Of a stretch of DNA of 64,000 nucleotides, positions 46,315-55,701 are shown one piece after another (the first letter of the stretch is position 1; each line of letters opens with the position of its first letter). Under the pieces are notes generated by a model that had not been told where the DNA came from, searched no databases, and saw nothing but the letters and a program-made list of their open reading frames with translations. This DNA is from Methylobacterium sp. J-067 (GTDB lineage: Bacteria > Pseudomonadota > Alphaproteobacteria > Rhizobiales > Beijerinckiaceae). The stretch covers positions 1 to 64,000 of the forward strand of contig NZ_JAKSXZ010000025.1 in NCBI RefSeq assembly GCF_022829465.1, written 5' to 3'. A program made the position numbers and the translations under genes.

Positions 46315-47037
46315 ATGACGATCCACACCGACATCCGCGACGGCGAGACCCGTCCGCTCCACCAGGACAAGGGGAGCGCGCCGGAGGTCATCTACGTGCC
46401 GCGCTACACCGGCCTGCAGCGGGTGAACCACTGGATCACCGCGATCCTGTTCACCCTGCTGACCCTGTCCGGGCTGGCGATGTTCTCGCCCTACCTGTTC
46501 TCGCTGACCGGCCTGTTCGGCGGCGGACAGGCGACGCGTTCGATCCATCCGTGGTTCGGCGTGGCCCTGGCGGTGAGCTTCGTGTTCCTGTTCATCCGCT
46601 TCTGGCGGCTCAACATCCCCAACCGGGACGATGTCGAGTGGACCAAGAAGATCGGCGACGTGGTGACCAACCGCGAGGATCGCCTGCCCGAACTCGGCAA
46701 GTACAATGCCGGGCAGAAGATGGTGTTCTGGGGCCAGACCGGCCTGATCGCCGTGATGCTCGTCTCGGGCCTCGTGATCTGGAACACCTATTTCGGCGGG
46801 CTCACCACCATCGAGACCCAGCGCTGGGCGCTGCTCGCCCACTCGCTGGCGGCGGTCATCGCCATCGCCATCATCGTCGTGCATATCTATGCCGGCATCT
46901 GGGTGCGCGGCACCGGCCGGGCGATGGTGCGCGGCACCGTCACCGGCGGCTGGGCCTACCGGCACCACCGCAAGTGGTTCCGCCAGCTCGCGGGCGGCAA
47001 CGCCCGCAAGGGTCCGGTCGACAAGCGGGGGTCGTAG
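46315..47037 (+). CDS. fdhC: Formate dehydrogenase gamma subunit (cytochrome b)
   Basis: Membrane b-type cytochrome of 240 aa that would pass electrons from the beta subunit to quinone. Four spans can be placed: VNHWITAILFTLLTLSGLAMF, FGVALAVSFVFLFIRFW, FWGQTGLIAVMLVSGLVIW and LLAHSLAAVIAIAIIVVHIY. Candidate heme His residues are in VNHW, SIHPW, LLAHS and VVHIYAG. The start at 46315 (MTIHTDIRDG) follows the palindromic repeat; ATG 46276 lies within that repeat and is rejected. Confidence 0.92.
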   Translation: MTIHTDIRDGETRPLHQDKGSAPEVIYVPRYTGLQRVNHWITAILFTLLTLSGLAMFSPYLFSLTGLFGGGQATRSIHPWFGVALAVSFVFLFIRFWRLNIPNRDDVEWTKKIGDVVTNREDRLPELGKYNAGQKMVFWGQTGLIAVMLVSGLVIWNTYFGGLTTIETQRWALLAHSLAAVIAIAIIVVHIYAGIWVRGTGRAMVRGTVTGGWAYRHHRKWFRQLAGGNARKGPVDKRGS

Positions 47038-47051
47038 GACCCTCTCCCTCG

Positions 47052-47145
47052 CCGTCATTGCGAGCGAAGCGAAGCAATCCAGGGAAGCGCCACGTCCTCC
47101 GAGGTCGCGCCGCCCTGGATTGCTTCGCGTTGCTCGCAATGACGG
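47052..47145. repeat. Long inverted repeat (GTCATTGCGAGCG-type) between fdhC and fdhE
   Basis: Two 33-bp arms (47052-47084 and 47113-47145) are complementary at 31 of 33 positions around a 28-nt centre. The outer sequence CGTCATTGCGAGCG...AAGCAATCCA is a motif seen as a dispersed palindromic repeat in many bacterial genomes. On RNA it would form a very stable hairpin between two genes of the formate dehydrogenase cluster. Confidence 0.8.
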
Positions 47146-47179
47146 TAGAGTAGAACGAGACGCAGAGGACACGTCAGCC

Positions 47180-48166
47180 GTGGTTCGGTTCTTCAAACGC
47201 GGCTCGGCGAAGGATGACGCCGAGCCCGCTCCTGTCGCAAAGAAGTCCTTCGACGAGATCAAGCCCGATCCCGACAAGATCGGTATCTCCGGTTCGGTGC
47301 CCTTCGTGCGCCTGCCGGAGCCGGGATCGCTGTTCAAGGCCCGTGCCGAGCGCCTGCTCGCCCTGGCCCCCGGCCATACGCTCGAAGCCTATCTGCGCCT
47401 CGTGGCCGAGATCGCCCGGGCGCAGGCCGTGGTCGAGGCCGAGCGCGCGGCCGCCGGCTGGGACGTGACCGACCCCGACGAGGCCGGGCGGGCCCTGCGC
47501 GTCGAGCACGGCATGCCCCCCCTCTCCCGCCACGTCATCGAGGCCGACCCGAGCTTCCACGCCTGTCTCGACGGCCTGCTCGACGCCCTCGACCTCTCCG
47601 CCGCGCCGGAACAGGTCCGCGCGGCGCGCGACGGCCTGCGCGCGGCCTCCAAGGAAGACCGCCTCGACCTCGCGGTGCAGGTCTTCGAGGGCGCGATCCC
47701 CGTCGAGCGGGTGGCGGAATGCCTGTTCGTCTCGGCGGCGTTGCAGGTCTGCCTCGCCCGCCGGGCGGCCCGGCTCGACGCCAAGGCGCTGAAGCCGGTG
47801 GCGGACGGCGTCTGCCCCTGCTGCGGCGGCGCGCCGACGGCGAGCGTCGTCGTGTCCTGGACGCCGGCCGACAAGGCCCGCTACCTCAGCTGCTCCCTCT
47901 GCGGCACCCTGTGGAACCACGTCCGCATCCGCTGCACCGCCTGCGGCGACGGCGAGGGCGTGAGCTATTACGGGCTCGACGAGGTCGCAAAGGACGTGCA
48001 GGTCGAGACCTGCACCGCCTGCCATAGCTACCTGAAGCACCTGCACCAGCACCGGACGCCGGACCTCGATCCGGTCGCCGACGACATCGCCTCCTACGGG
48101 CTCGATCTGAAGATCGCCGAGGAGGGGTTCCGGCGCGCGGGCCTGAACCTGCTGTTCGTGGTGTGA
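47180..48166 (+). CDS. fdhE: Formate dehydrogenase accessory protein FdhE
   Basis: Cytoplasmic maturation factor of 328 aa for Tat-exported formate dehydrogenases; E. coli FdhE binds the catalytic subunit and has rubredoxin-like sites. Four CxxC-type motifs are present in the second half: CPCCGG, CSLCGTLWN, CTACGDGEG and CTACHSYLK. The N-terminus IKPDPDKIGISGSVPFVRLPEP is family-like. GTG 47180 with AGGA about 10 bp upstream is the likely start. It completes the alpha-beta-gamma-fdhE cluster. Confidence 0.92.
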   Translation: MVRFFKRGSAKDDAEPAPVAKKSFDEIKPDPDKIGISGSVPFVRLPEPGSLFKARAERLLALAPGHTLEAYLRLVAEIARAQAVVEAERAAAGWDVTDPDEAGRALRVEHGMPPLSRHVIEADPSFHACLDGLLDALDLSAAPEQVRAARDGLRAASKEDRLDLAVQVFEGAIPVERVAECLFVSAALQVCLARRAARLDAKALKPVADGVCPCCGGAPTASVVVSWTPADKARYLSCSLCGTLWNHVRIRCTACGDGEGVSYYGLDEVAKDVQVETCTACHSYLKHLHQHRTPDLDPVADDIASYGLDLKIAEEGFRRAGLNLLFVV

Positions 48167-48173
48167 GCCGGGC

Positions 48174-48500
48174 CTACCGGTAACCGTAGCGCGACTTGGC
48201 GGCGGCGAGCAGGCCGCGCGCCTCGCCCTCGCGGCCGGCGCTGCAGGCGTCGGCGGCCCGCACGAGGTCGGCGTCGAACCGCTCGCCGACCGCCTTGTTC
48301 AGGTTCTCCGTGGCCACGTCGCTGGCGACGATCGCCCGGGTGCGGGCGATCTCCGGGCCGCAGCCCGTGCCGGTGGGGAGCACCGGCGGCGCGGGCGGGC
48401 CGCCCACGGGCACGACGGGTTCGCGCACCTTCGACTGGGACTGGCAGGCCCCGAGGGCGGCGACGGCGACGAGGACGAGGCAGAGACGGGACGCGGCCAC
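48174..48500 (-). CDS. Small putative lipoprotein
   Basis: A 108-aa protein. GTG 48500 gives VAASRLCLVLVAVAALGACQ, a clear lipoprotein signal with lipobox LGAC; AAGGAAAG lies upstream. The mature part is Pro-rich, then Ala/Arg-rich and helical (GPEIARTRAIVASDVATENL) with two cysteines besides the lipidated one. It converges with fdhE, with 7 bp between stops. Function unknown. Confidence 0.75.
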   Translation of the reverse strand: MAASRLCLVLVAVAALGACQSQSKVREPVVPVGGPPAPPVLPTGTGCGPEIARTRAIVASDVATENLNKAVGERFDADLVRAADACSAGREGEARGLLAAAKSRYGYR

Positions 48501-48612
48501 GGCGGTCTTTCCTTCGCGCCGGGACCCTCCGGCGAGCCGGAGGGTTTTGGGCCGAGCGTGGCCGTGGGTCAATCCGAGGTCACGCTCTTGTTTGGCGACT
48601 ACTTCGAGGCCG

Positions 48613-49095
48613 CTACTTGGACTTGTCGTCCAGAGCCTTCAGGCCGGAATCGTAGATCCCCTGGACCGCGTCCTTGGCCACGCTGTCCGGGGCGCCCTTG
48701 GCGTTGAAGGTGCCGCTCCACGTCACCTTGGAGCCGGACCCGTCCGGGGCCACCGAGAGCGTCGACTTGTAGTCGGACACCGGCAGCGGGCTCTCCAGGA
48801 TCGTGTAGGTGTAGCTCATCACCTTGTCGTCGCGGGAGACCTGCTCCTCCTTGATGGTGCCGCCGCCCTTGAGGTTAAGCAGGCGGACCTTCTTGCCGTC
48901 CATCTCGGAGGGCGTGCACTTCTCGACGGCCGGGTGCCAGTTGCCGATGCCGCAGAAGTCGCCGATCGTCTGCCAGACCTTGGCCGGGGGCGCCGCGATG
49001 GTGGTCGACCGCTCCAGGTCGATCGCGTGGGCCGGGGCGGCGGCGGTGAAGGCGAGGGCCGCGATCGCGAGGGTGCGGCGGTTGAGGATGGACAT
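48613..49095 (-). CDS. Exported SRPBCC-family protein, MxaD-like
   Basis: Periplasmic START/SRPBCC-fold protein of 160 aa with a signal peptide ending at about residue 24 (AAAPAHA). DLERSTTIAAPPAKVWQTIGDF, IGNWHPAVEKC and EEQVSRDDKVMSYTY are typical of the polyketide cyclase/MxaD-type family. MxaD takes part in the methanol dehydrogenase to cytochrome interaction in methylotrophs, and a methanol-related cytochrome gene lies 2 kb away. That functional link is inference. GGAG lies upstream of the ATG. Confidence 0.8.
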   Translation of the reverse strand: MSILNRRTLAIAALAFTAAAPAHAIDLERSTTIAAPPAKVWQTIGDFCGIGNWHPAVEKCTPSEMDGKKVRLLNLKGGGTIKEEQVSRDDKVMSYTYTILESPLPVSDYKSTLSVAPDGSGSKVTWSGTFNAKGAPDSVAKDAVQGIYDSGLKALDDKSK

Positions 49096-49244
49096 GCGGG
49101 CAGTCTCCGTCCGTTTGTGTCAGCGCGGCTCAGGCCGCGGGGGCTTTCTCTGGCCGGGCCTGACGTAGGCGTATTCTCCGCCCCGGCAATGGGGGCACGG
49201 GCGATCCGCGCCCGCAGACGTTCCGCCGCGGCCCGATTCCCGGT

Positions 49245-50987
49245 ATGGGATCGGTTTCCGAACGCTTCCGAACCCCGGACATCATGGCCGCCGCCCCGCC
49301 CGCCCTCACCCTCGACCCCGGCCTGATCGAGGTCGCCGCCACCGCCGCCGCGTGGCCCTTCGAGGAGGCGCGCAAGCTCGTCGCCCGGCTGGAGAAACTG
49401 GGCAAGAACGAGGTGCTGTTCGAGACCGGTTACGGCCCCTCGGGCCTGCCACATATCGGCACCTTCGGCGAGGTGGCCCGCACCTCCATGGTGCGCCACG
49501 CCTTCCGGGTGCTGACCCGCGACAGCGTGCCGACCCGGCTGATCGCCTTCTCGGACGACATGGACGGCCTGCGCAAGGTGCCGGACAACGTGCCGAACCG
49601 CGAGCTGCTTGCCGCCCACCTCAACCAGCCGCTGACCAAGGTGCCCGACCCGTTCGGCACCCATGACAGCTTCGGCGCGCACAACAACGCCGAACTCCGC
49701 CGCTTCCTCGACGCCTTCGGGTTCAGTTACGAGTTCCGCTCGGCCACCGAGTGCTACCGCGCCGGCCTGTTCGACGCGACGCTCCTGCGTGTGCTGGAGC
49801 GCTACGACGCGGTGATGGAGATCATGCTCCCGTCCCTGCGGGCCGAGCGCTCGGCGAGCTACTCGCCGTTCCTGCCGCTCCACCCCGTCACCGGCCACGT
49901 GATGCAGGTGCCGATCGACGAGGTGCGGGCCGACAAGGGCACCATCGTGTGGCGCGATCCTGCCACGGGCGAGGGTTACGAGACCCCGGTGACCGGGGGC
50001 CACGCCAAGCTGCAATGGAAGCCCGACTGGGCGATGCGCTGGGTGGCGCTCGGCGTCGATTACGAGATGGCCGGCAAGGACCTGATCGACTCGGTGAAGC
50101 TCTCGGGCAAGATCGCCAAGGCGCTCGGCGGCGAGCCGCCCGAAGGCTTCAACTACGAACTGTTCCTCGACGAGAAGGGCCAGAAGATCTCGAAGTCGAA
50201 GGGCAACGGCCTGACGATCGACGAGTGGCTGAAGTACGGCACGCCGGATTCGCTGGCGCTGTTCATGTACACCAAGCCGCGCGAGGCCAAGCGCCTGTTC
50301 TTCGACGTGATCCCGCGCCACGTCGATGAGTATATCGGCTTCCTCGACCGCTACGCCGGGCAGGACCCGAAGAACCGTCTCGGCAACCCGGTCTGGCACC
50401 TCCACGCCGGCGACCCGCCGGAGCCGGAAAAGGTCGAGGGCGCGAGCCTGACCTTCGCGATGCTCCTCAACCTCGCGGCGGTGGCCAACACCGAGGATCC
50501 GGCGGTGCTGTGGGGCTTCATCCGCCGCTACGCGCCGGGCGTCGGGCCGCAGACCCATCCGGGCCTCGACCGGCTGGTCGGCCACGCCCTCAAGTACTTT
50601 TCGGATTTCGTCCGCCCGGCCAAAGCCTACCGGGAGCCGACGCCGGAGGAGCGGGCGGCGTTGGAGGACCTCCACGCCGTGCTCGCCGAGCAGGCCGGCT
50701 CCACCGATCCGGAGGCCCTGCAGGCGGCGGTCTACGAGGTCGGCCGGCGGCATTTTCCGGATCTGTCGGGCAAGGCCAAGAGCCCGGACGGGCGCCCCGG
50801 CGTGTCGCAGGCGTGGTTCACGACCCTGTACAACGTGCTGTTCGGCGAGGCGCGCGGCCCCCGCTTCGGCTCCTTCGTCGCCCTCTACGGCGTCGCGGAG
50901 ACCCGGGCGCTGATCGCCAAGGCGTTGTCGGGGGAGTTGAGCGCCGATCACCAAGTCTTCCTGGCTGGTTCACGCACGATAACTTGA
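49245..50987 (+). CDS. lysS: Lysyl-tRNA synthetase, class I
   Basis: Class I LysRS (LysK type) of 580 aa charging tRNA-Lys, the form found in archaea and many Alphaproteobacteria instead of the class II enzyme. Motifs: [16 protein letters not shown] (HIGH), the core [26 protein letters not shown] and [15 protein letters not shown] (KMSKS). The C-terminal helical anticodon-binding domain fills the last 200 residues. An internal ATG at 49284 ([10 protein letters not shown]) is an alternative start. No class II copy is seen here. Confidence 0.94.
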   Translation: MGSVSERFRTPDIMAAAPPALTLDPGLIEVAATAAAWPFEEARKLVARLEKLGKNEVLFETGYGPSGLPHIGTFGEVARTSMVRHAFRVLTRDSVPTRLIAFSDDMDGLRKVPDNVPNRELLAAHLNQPLTKVPDPFGTHDSFGAHNNAELRRFLDAFGFSYEFRSATECYRAGLFDATLLRVLERYDAVMEIMLPSLRAERSASYSPFLPLHPVTGHVMQVPIDEVRADKGTIVWRDPATGEGYETPVTGGHAKLQWKPDWAMRWVALGVDYEMAGKDLIDSVKLSGKIAKALGGEPPEGFNYELFLDEKGQKISKSKGNGLTIDEWLKYGTPDSLALFMYTKPREAKRLFFDVIPRHVDEYIGFLDRYAGQDPKNRLGNPVWHLHAGDPPEPEKVEGASLTFAMLLNLAAVANTEDPAVLWGFIRRYAPGVGPQTHPGLDRLVGHALKYFSDFVRPAKAYREPTPEERAALEDLHAVLAEQAGSTDPEALQAAVYEVGRRHFPDLSGKAKSPDGRPGVSQAWFTTLYNVLFGEARGPRFGSFVALYGVAETRALIAKALSGELSADHQVFLAGSRTIT

Positions 50988-51072
50988 TCAACTGGCCACG
51001 GACTTCCCGCCGTACTCGCCTGTTGTCACGACGCTGCGCCTCAAGGCCAGTGCTGAGAACGGGAGGAACGGA

Positions 51073-51621
51073 ATGCGCGGCATCGGCTGCATCGGCCTCG
51101 TATGCCTGCTGGCGGGCGCCCTGCCCGCCCTGGCGGCGACCCCGGCGGACCCGTCCGGCGGGGCGGATCTCAAGAGCCTCGGCTCGACCCAGCCGGCCAA
51201 GGTCCAGGACGGGCAATACACCGACAAGAACGGCGACCCGACCTACCACGTCACCGACGGCGGCAAGAAGGTCGATTGGTACACGATGTCGGGCTACCTC
51301 CGGTACAACGCCAACTGCATCGTCTGCCACGGCCCGGACGGCATGGGCTCGACCTACGCGCCGTCCCTGGTCGATGCCCTGAAGGGCATGGACTACGCGC
51401 ATTTCGCCGGCATCATCGTCGGCGGCAAGAAGGACGTGAACGCCTCGCAGGAGCTGGTCATGCCGGCCTTTGGCGATAACCGGAACGTCATGTGCTACAT
51501 GCCCGGCATCTACACCTACCTTCGCGCCCGGGCCGAAGGCGCGGTCGGCCGCAACCGGCCCCCCGAGCACGAGCCCAAGCCCGCCGCCTTCACCAAGGCG
51601 GAGGACGAGTGCATGAAGTGA
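51073..51621 (+). CDS. c-type cytochrome, methanol metabolism-related
   Basis: Periplasmic cytochrome c of 182 aa, matching the family named methanol metabolism-related c-type cytochrome. Signal peptide to about residue 21 (GALPALA), QYTDKNGDPTYHVTDGG and VDWYTMSGYLRYNANC, heme motif CIVCH, and axial Met in LVMPAFGDN. Extra cysteines (NVMCYMPG and the C-terminal DECMK) are also typical of the family. GGGAGGA precedes the ATG. It probably accepts electrons from a PQQ alcohol dehydrogenase encoded elsewhere. Confidence 0.9.
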   Translation: MRGIGCIGLVCLLAGALPALAATPADPSGGADLKSLGSTQPAKVQDGQYTDKNGDPTYHVTDGGKKVDWYTMSGYLRYNANCIVCHGPDGMGSTYAPSLVDALKGMDYAHFAGIIVGGKKDVNASQELVMPAFGDNRNVMCYMPGIYTYLRARAEGAVGRNRPPEHEPKPAAFTKAEDECMK

Positions 51622-51624
51622 GGG

Positions 51625-51948
51625 TCAGCCCAGGCCGAGGAACAGCACCAGCGAGCGGGTCACCGCCACCAGGGTGTCGTCATCGAGGCGGCCGATCCGG
51701 GCGCCGATCCTGTCGCGCTTGACCGTCATGACCTTGTCGACCTGCACCTGGGATGGCTTCTTGAGACCGTTCCGGGAGCTTGGCTGGATCGTCGGTCGGA
51801 GGAGCGGCGCGTCGATCAGGGTTCCCGACAGGAGCAGGACCGTCACCGTGTGGGTCTCGGGGAACTGATCGGATTGGATCACGAGGGCCGGGCGCGGCTT
51901 GCCGAAATCGCCCTGAAGCGCGACCGTGACGAGGTCGCCCCGTCTCAC
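51625..51948 (-). CDS. MazF/PemK-type toxin
   Basis: Type II toxin, a ribosome-independent mRNA interferase of the MazF/PemK fold, 107 aa. VRRGDLVTVALQGDFGKPRPALVIQ contains the conserved G-D-V and KPRPALV elements; QVDKVMTVKRDRIGARIGRL is the conserved second half. GTG 51948 overlaps the antitoxin stop by 4 bp (GTGA), fixing the start and implying coupled translation. The antitoxin gene precedes it. Confidence 0.9.
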   Translation of the reverse strand: MRRGDLVTVALQGDFGKPRPALVIQSDQFPETHTVTVLLLSGTLIDAPLLRPTIQPSSRNGLKKPSQVQVDKVMTVKRDRIGARIGRLDDDTLVAVTRSLVLFLGLG

Positions 51949-52169
51949 GGGTCTTGAGGATCCACGAGATTGGCCAGGGCCGCGTCGAGGAAATCGTCGA
52001 GTTCGACATCGGCCGCATCGGCGGCAGCGACCACGCGTGACTGGCGAAGGCATTCCTCGGCAAAGCCGGGGCGACGCGTGTCGGGGACCCAGATCTGGAC
52101 CGGACGCAGTCCGGCAGCCCGCAACGCGTCCCGCCGCTTGCGCACTCTCATACTGACGGTTGTGGGCAT
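51945..52169 (-). CDS. MazE-like antitoxin (DUF3018 type)
   Basis: Antitoxin of 74 aa. MPTTVSMRVRKRRDALRAAG followed by LRPVQIWVPDTRRPGF is the DUF3018 / antitoxin-MazE-type signature; the acidic, helical C-terminus (ADVELDDFLDAAL) would wrap the toxin. ATG 52169 follows GGAAGGTGAG; GTG 52184 is a weaker alternative. A perfect 12-bp palindrome lies 21 bp upstream and is the probable autoregulatory operator. Confidence 0.85.
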   Translation of the reverse strand: MPTTVSMRVRKRRDALRAAGLRPVQIWVPDTRRPGFAEECLRQSRVVAAADAADVELDDFLDAALANLVDPQDP

Positions 52170-52190
52170 CGGCTCACCTTCCACCGTTGC

Positions 52191-52202
52191 GTTACATGTA
52201 AC
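52191..52202. promoter_or_regulatory. Palindromic operator candidate of the mazEF-like pair
   Basis: GTTACATGTAAC is a perfect 12-bp palindrome just upstream of the antitoxin start. It stands out in GC-rich surroundings. Type II antitoxins normally bind such a dyad overlapping their own promoter. Confidence 0.55.
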
Positions 52203-52238
52203 ACAAAGGTGGGTCGGTGACGAGTCTTTGGGGCTCTT

Positions 52239-53138
52239 TCACCCCACCAGGGCCAGATCCTGCATCTCGGTCTCGGGGATGACGTCCACCTCGACCTTGA
52301 GGCGCTGGCGGCCGGAGCCGCTGACGATGCCGTCGATCGGGGCGACGTCGTTGTAGTCGCGGCCCCGCGCTACCACGATGTGGTCGTCCTGCACGGCGCA
52401 GGCATTGGTCGGGTCGAGACCGTGCCACATCTGCCCGCACCACACCGCCACCCAGGCATGGCTCGCGTCGGCGCCGCGCAGGCGCGGGCGGCCGGGCGGC
52501 GGGACCGTGCGCAGGTAGCCGCTGACATAGGCCGCCGGCAGGCCCATGCCGCGCAGGGCCGCGATCATCACGTGGGCGAAGTCCTGGCAGACGCCGGCCC
52601 GGCCGGCGAAGGCCTCGGCGATCGGCGTGTGGACGTTGGTCGCCCGCGCGTCGAAGCGGAAGTCGGCGCGGATGCGCAGCATCAGGTCGTGGGCCGCGCC
52701 GTAGGCGCTGCGGCCGGGGGTGAAGCTCGGACGGGCATAGTCCGTGATGTCGCGCAGGATCGGCGCCCGGTCGCTCGGGAACAGGAAGTGGATCGGCGCC
52801 CGCCCCCCGATGTCGCGGGCGGCCACCGCCCCGTCGCGGACGCGCTCCCAGCCCAGGCCCTCCTCCGGCGCGGGCGGCGGCAGGCGCTCCACCCGCACCG
52901 TGGACAGGGCCTCGACGCTGAAGCTCGTATGCGGCGCCTCCAGGGTGATCGCCACCGACTCGATGCCGAAATAGTCCCGCCGGGTCACGGCACGGGTCGG
53001 GCTCGGATCGATGGTGACGGCGCTCGCCAGCACGCTCTGCCCCTCCCCGTCCGCCGGCTTGAGGCGCAGGGAGCAGCGGGCGAAGCTCACCGCCCGGCCG
53101 TAGCGGTAGGTGGTGCGGTGGCGCAGGGTGTAGATCAT
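52239..53138 (-). CDS. Transglutaminase-like cysteine protease/ligase
   Basis: Transglutaminase-fold protein of 299 aa. The N-terminal beta domain MIYTLRHRTTYRYGRAVSFA is the usual lead-in; the catalytic triad is C184 (GVCQDFAH), H227 (DASHAW) and D242 (LDPTNA). It is the third gene of a minus-strand cluster after the DUF2126-transglutaminase and ATP-grasp/alpha-E genes, 34 bp behind the latter. In such clusters these enzymes are predicted to make or break amide bonds in a peptide product or protein tag. Confidence 0.9.
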   Translation of the reverse strand: MIYTLRHRTTYRYGRAVSFARCSLRLKPADGEGQSVLASAVTIDPSPTRAVTRRDYFGIESVAITLEAPHTSFSVEALSTVRVERLPPPAPEEGLGWERVRDGAVAARDIGGRAPIHFLFPSDRAPILRDITDYARPSFTPGRSAYGAAHDLMLRIRADFRFDARATNVHTPIAEAFAGRAGVCQDFAHVMIAALRGMGLPAAYVSGYLRTVPPPGRPRLRGADASHAWVAVWCGQMWHGLDPTNACAVQDDHIVVARGRDYNDVAPIDGIVSGSGRQRLKVEVDVIPETEMQDLALVG

Positions 53139-53172
53139 GCCGCGCCCGCGAATCCGGTGAGGAGGGCGGCCA

Positions 53173-55701
53173 TCAGGCGAGGCCCGTCAGCTTTTCCTGA
53201 CGGGGCGCGTGCGGCCAGGTCGGGAAATAGCGGGTGGCGATGCCGTCGGCGAGACGTTCGAGGTCGGTGCCGAGGGCGGCCAGGCGCACCGCGTCGAAAT
53301 CCGCCGCCTCCCCCGCCCTCAGGTCGCCGAGGATCCGCCCCGCCAGCCGGCAATGGGGCTCGGGGATGCCGTCCGCCGACAGGGCGGGCAGTTCCGAGAG
53401 GTGGCGGACGATGGCCTCCATCTGGAAGGCGATCGAGCGCGGGTTGTAGGGGTCGAGGAGCACCATGTCCCGCACGGGGTCCAGGGCGGCACCCTGCATA
53501 TAGCGGCGGCCGTAGCTGATCTGCGAATCCGCCAGGGCCAGCATCGTCCCGAGGCAGCCCGGCGTCGCCTCGTCGTTGGCGAAGGCCAGCGCGAAGGTGC
53601 AGGTGTTGATCGCCCGCTCGATCCGCCGGCCGAGTTCGGCGAAGTGCCAGCCCTCGGCCCGGCTGGTGTTCTCGTGGGCGAGCCCCGCCAGCGCCGCGAG
53701 GTGGCTGAGCGTCCGCTCGGCCCGCGTGGCGAGCTGCGATTCCGTGAAGGCGCGCTCCGTGTCGAGGGAGAGCAATTCCGACAGGTCGGCCAGCACCCGC
53801 CAGAGCTCACCGGACAGGCGCGCCCGCAGGGCGGCGGCGTTGCGGCGGGCGGAGGTGACGTGCGCCCGCGCCGAGCCCGGCTGGTCGCGCCCGCACAGGG
53901 CCTCCTGCGCCAGGGCGGCGGTGGGCAGGTCGGCGGCGCCGACGCAGGCCCATTCGTCGAGGAGGGCGCGGATCGCCAGGGCGGCGGGGGCGTCCGGCGA
54001 GCCGGAGATGTCGGCCCCCACCGCGTCGCCGACGCTGCGCAGATGCGCCAGGGTCAGGCGGGTGATGGCCTCCGCGCGCTCGGCGTAGCGCCCGAACCAG
54101 TACAGCCCGTCCGCCGCCCGGGCGGGGAGATGGCCCCCGATGCGCCGCACCCGGGGCGCCGCGTGCGAGCCGATGACCGGCGTGGCGATGGGCTCGTCGG
54201 ACAGGACCCACACATCCGCCGAGCGGATGCCGAGGCGCAGTTCCAGGGGATCGATGTTGTCCCGCTCGGCCATCCGGCAGAACCCGCCGGGCATCACCGT
54301 CCAGCCGGCGGCGGTGCGCGCCGCGAAGACGCGCATCACGAAGGGGCGCGGCACGAGATAGAGCCCATCCGGGCCCCGCTCCCAGCCTGGCATGGTCGAG
54401 AACGGCGCGGGCTCCTGGGCGACGGTGTCGAAGGGGCGGTCGCGCAGGGCGTCCACCACCGCCGCCCGCCCGGCGGCGAGCGCCGAGGGGGCGAGCAGCG
54501 CGTCGCGCCCGGCCCCGCGCTGGGGCGTCGCGGCGGGGCGCAGGATCAGGTTGTCGAGGTTCGCCTGGACATGGGCGAGCCCTTCGAGGTCGCCGCACCA
54601 CCACGCCTTGGGATGGGACAGGCGCAGGGGTTCGCCGAGTAGCCGCTGGCACAGGCCCTCAAGATACGGCGTCAGCGCCGCCGACTCCACGAGGCCGGAA
54701 CCCGGCATGTTGGCCATCACCAGGGAGCCGTTGCGCAGGGCGTCGAGCACCCCCGGCACCCCGAGCCGCGAGGTCGCGTTCAGTTCCAGTGGATCGAGGT
54801 AATCGGCGTCGATCCGCCGCCACAGGGCGTCGGCGCGCTTGAGGCCGGAGACGGTGCGGACATGCAGCCGCCCGTCCTGCATGACGAGGTCGTCGCCCTC
54901 CACCAGCATCAGGCCGAGATAGCGGGCGAGCGCCGCCTGCTCGACATAGGTCGAGCTGTAGGGGCCCGAGGTCAGCAGGCAGATGCGCGGGTCGGCGCGC
55001 TCGGCGCCGAGCGCCAGCCCCTCCCGGAACGCCTGGAAGAAGCCGGGCAGGCGCTCGACATGCAGATCCTGGAAGAAATCCGGGAAGGTCCGGGCGAGGA
55101 CCATGCGGTTCTCCAGCGCCCAGCCGAGGCCCGAGGGGGCCTGCGTCCGGTCGGCCAGCACCTGCCAGCGCCCGTCCGGGCCCCGCCCGAGATCGGCCGC
55201 GTAGAGCCGCAGGTGGTGGCCGCCGGAGGGCGCCACGCCGTGCAGCGGATGCAGGAAGTCCGGGCTGCCGGCCACGATGGCGGCGGGCAGGTGCCCGGTG
55301 GCGACGAGGTCCCCCGGCCCGTAGACGTCGGTGAGGATCGCCTCCATCAACTCGGCCCGCTGGATGAGGCCGGCGCGGAGCTCGCGCCACTCGCCCGCCT
55401 CGATCACCAGGGGCATGGAGCCCAGCGGCCAGGGATGCTCCCGCTGGTCCCCCGCGATGCGGAAGGAGATGCCCGCGTCGCGGATATGGCGCTCCGCCGA
55501 GACGAAGCGGGCCATGATCTCGGCCTCGGGCAACCCGCCGAGGCGTTCGAGCAGCCGCCGCCAGACCGCCCGGGGCTGCCCGTCCGGCCCGACGAACTCG
55601 TCGGGCAGGCCCGGCTGCGAACGATAGGAGGCGGTCCAGCGCGCGACCCGCTGCGCCGGACTCTCGCCCGGCTCGAGGCCGATCGCGAGCGCCGCGCTCA
55701 T
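53173..55701 (-). CDS. Fused circularly permuted ATP-grasp and alpha-E protein
   Basis: An 842-aa two-domain protein. Residues about 60-490 form the circularly permuted ATP-grasp ligase domain ([78 protein letters not shown]). Residues about 525-835 form the all-helical alpha-E domain ([54 protein letters not shown]). In many bacteria these are two genes; here they are one chain. The ATG overlaps the preceding stop by 4 bp. A peptide or amide ligase is predicted; the substrate is unknown. Confidence 0.92.
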   Translation of the reverse strand: MSAALAIGLEPGESPAQRVARWTASYRSQPGLPDEFVGPDGQPRAVWRRLLERLGGLPEAEIMARFVSAERHIRDAGISFRIAGDQREHPWPLGSMPLVIEAGEWRELRAGLIQRAELMEAILTDVYGPGDLVATGHLPAAIVAGSPDFLHPLHGVAPSGGHHLRLYAADLGRGPDGRWQVLADRTQAPSGLGWALENRMVLARTFPDFFQDLHVERLPGFFQAFREGLALGAERADPRICLLTSGPYSSTYVEQAALARYLGLMLVEGDDLVMQDGRLHVRTVSGLKRADALWRRIDADYLDPLELNATSRLGVPGVLDALRNGSLVMANMPGSGLVESAALTPYLEGLCQRLLGEPLRLSHPKAWWCGDLEGLAHVQANLDNLILRPAATPQRGAGRDALLAPSALAAGRAAVVDALRDRPFDTVAQEPAPFSTMPGWERGPDGLYLVPRPFVMRVFAARTAAGWTVMPGGFCRMAERDNIDPLELRLGIRSADVWVLSDEPIATPVIGSHAAPRVRRIGGHLPARAADGLYWFGRYAERAEAITRLTLAHLRSVGDAVGADISGSPDAPAALAIRALLDEWACVGAADLPTAALAQEALCGRDQPGSARAHVTSARRNAAALRARLSGELWRVLADLSELLSLDTERAFTESQLATRAERTLSHLAALAGLAHENTSRAEGWHFAELGRRIERAINTCTFALAFANDEATPGCLGTMLALADSQISYGRRYMQGAALDPVRDMVLLDPYNPRSIAFQMEAIVRHLSELPALSADGIPEPHCRLAGRILGDLRAGEAADFDAVRLAALGTDLERLADGIATRYFPTWPHAPRQEKLTGLA

